Assembly (NCBI GenBank): GCA_036758285.1
Contig: DAIOWV010000042.1
Location: 1 to 27,192, forward strand
Length of the DNA stretch: 27,192 nt
From: Taishania sp036758285
GTDB taxonomy: Bacteria; Bacteroidota; Bacteroidia; Flavobacteriales_D; Crocinitomicaceae
Reading direction: 5' to 3'
Every line of letters begins with the position of its first letter. Position 1 is the first letter of the stretch. This document shows positions 27,183 through 27,192 of the stretch, piece after piece. The notes below the pieces were generated by a model. That model saw only the letters and a list, made by a program, of their open reading frames with translations. It made no database searches and was not told where the DNA came from. A program made the translations under genes and the position numbers.

Positions 27183-27192
27183 TATTCTAGTT

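Overview
The window looks like a chromosomal segment of an AT-rich member of the Bacteroidota, most likely order Flavobacteriales and possibly a Crocinitomicaceae/Fluviicola-like lineage (inference). The evidence is cargo proteins ending in two type IX secretion (T9SS) signals (gliding-motility CHU_C and type-A Por-type tails), PKD/Ig-like repeat adhesins, DUF1684 and BatA-type proteins, and TAnnTTTG -7 promoter boxes in place of sigma-70 signals. It appears to be draft assembly, with three N runs (2526-2535, 15110-15119, 22300-22328). All three fall inside genes and all have placeholder lengths that do not match the gene they interrupt.

Layout. Positions 1-8520 hold two tandem paralogous giant surface adhesins. 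The first is cut by the window start; the second is 1834 aa. Both are strings of ~95-residue Ig/PKD-like repeats ending in a CHU_C domain, and a strong terminator separates them. The second has two extra copies of a two-repeat (A-B) cassette, including a 573-bp tandem duplication with only 2 mismatches. Positions 8634-9525 hold an acidic orphan protein followed by a PaaI-type thioesterase. From 15781 down to 9529 a minus-strand run encodes a START-like protein, a CPBP membrane protease, a DUF1684 protein, a BatA-like VWA membrane protein, a metal-site-degenerate dihydroorotase (stop/start overlap with the BatA gene), a phospholipid-N-methyltransferase-like enzyme and a lipoprotein with its own promoter. 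Position 15843 starts an ICMT/PEMT-type membrane methyltransferase on the plus strand.

Positions 16620-17882 (minus) are a NamZ/DUF1343 peptidoglycan hydrolase gene broken by a 33-bp in-frame insertion that carries a stop. The insertion is an inverted copy of sequence about 50 bp away, flanked by a 14-bp direct repeat, which is a clear template-switch signature. Divergent from it and 16 bp away is an FtsX/LolE-type ABC permease (TTG start) carrying an unusual ~140-residue PKD/Ig-like insertion in its periplasmic region, followed by a photolyase. Positions 21103-26653 hold one very large T9SS type-A cargo protein, split by an N gap, with three 'WVG...NNW...NW' modules. A 17-bp bidirectional terminator separates it from a cyclophilin on the minus strand at the right end.

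I see no tRNA, rRNA, CRISPR array, IS element or phage gene. The most noteworthy signals are the template-switch lesion in namZ, the recent cassette duplication in the adhesin, and the domain insertion in the permease. I do not see a clearly new multi-gene system.
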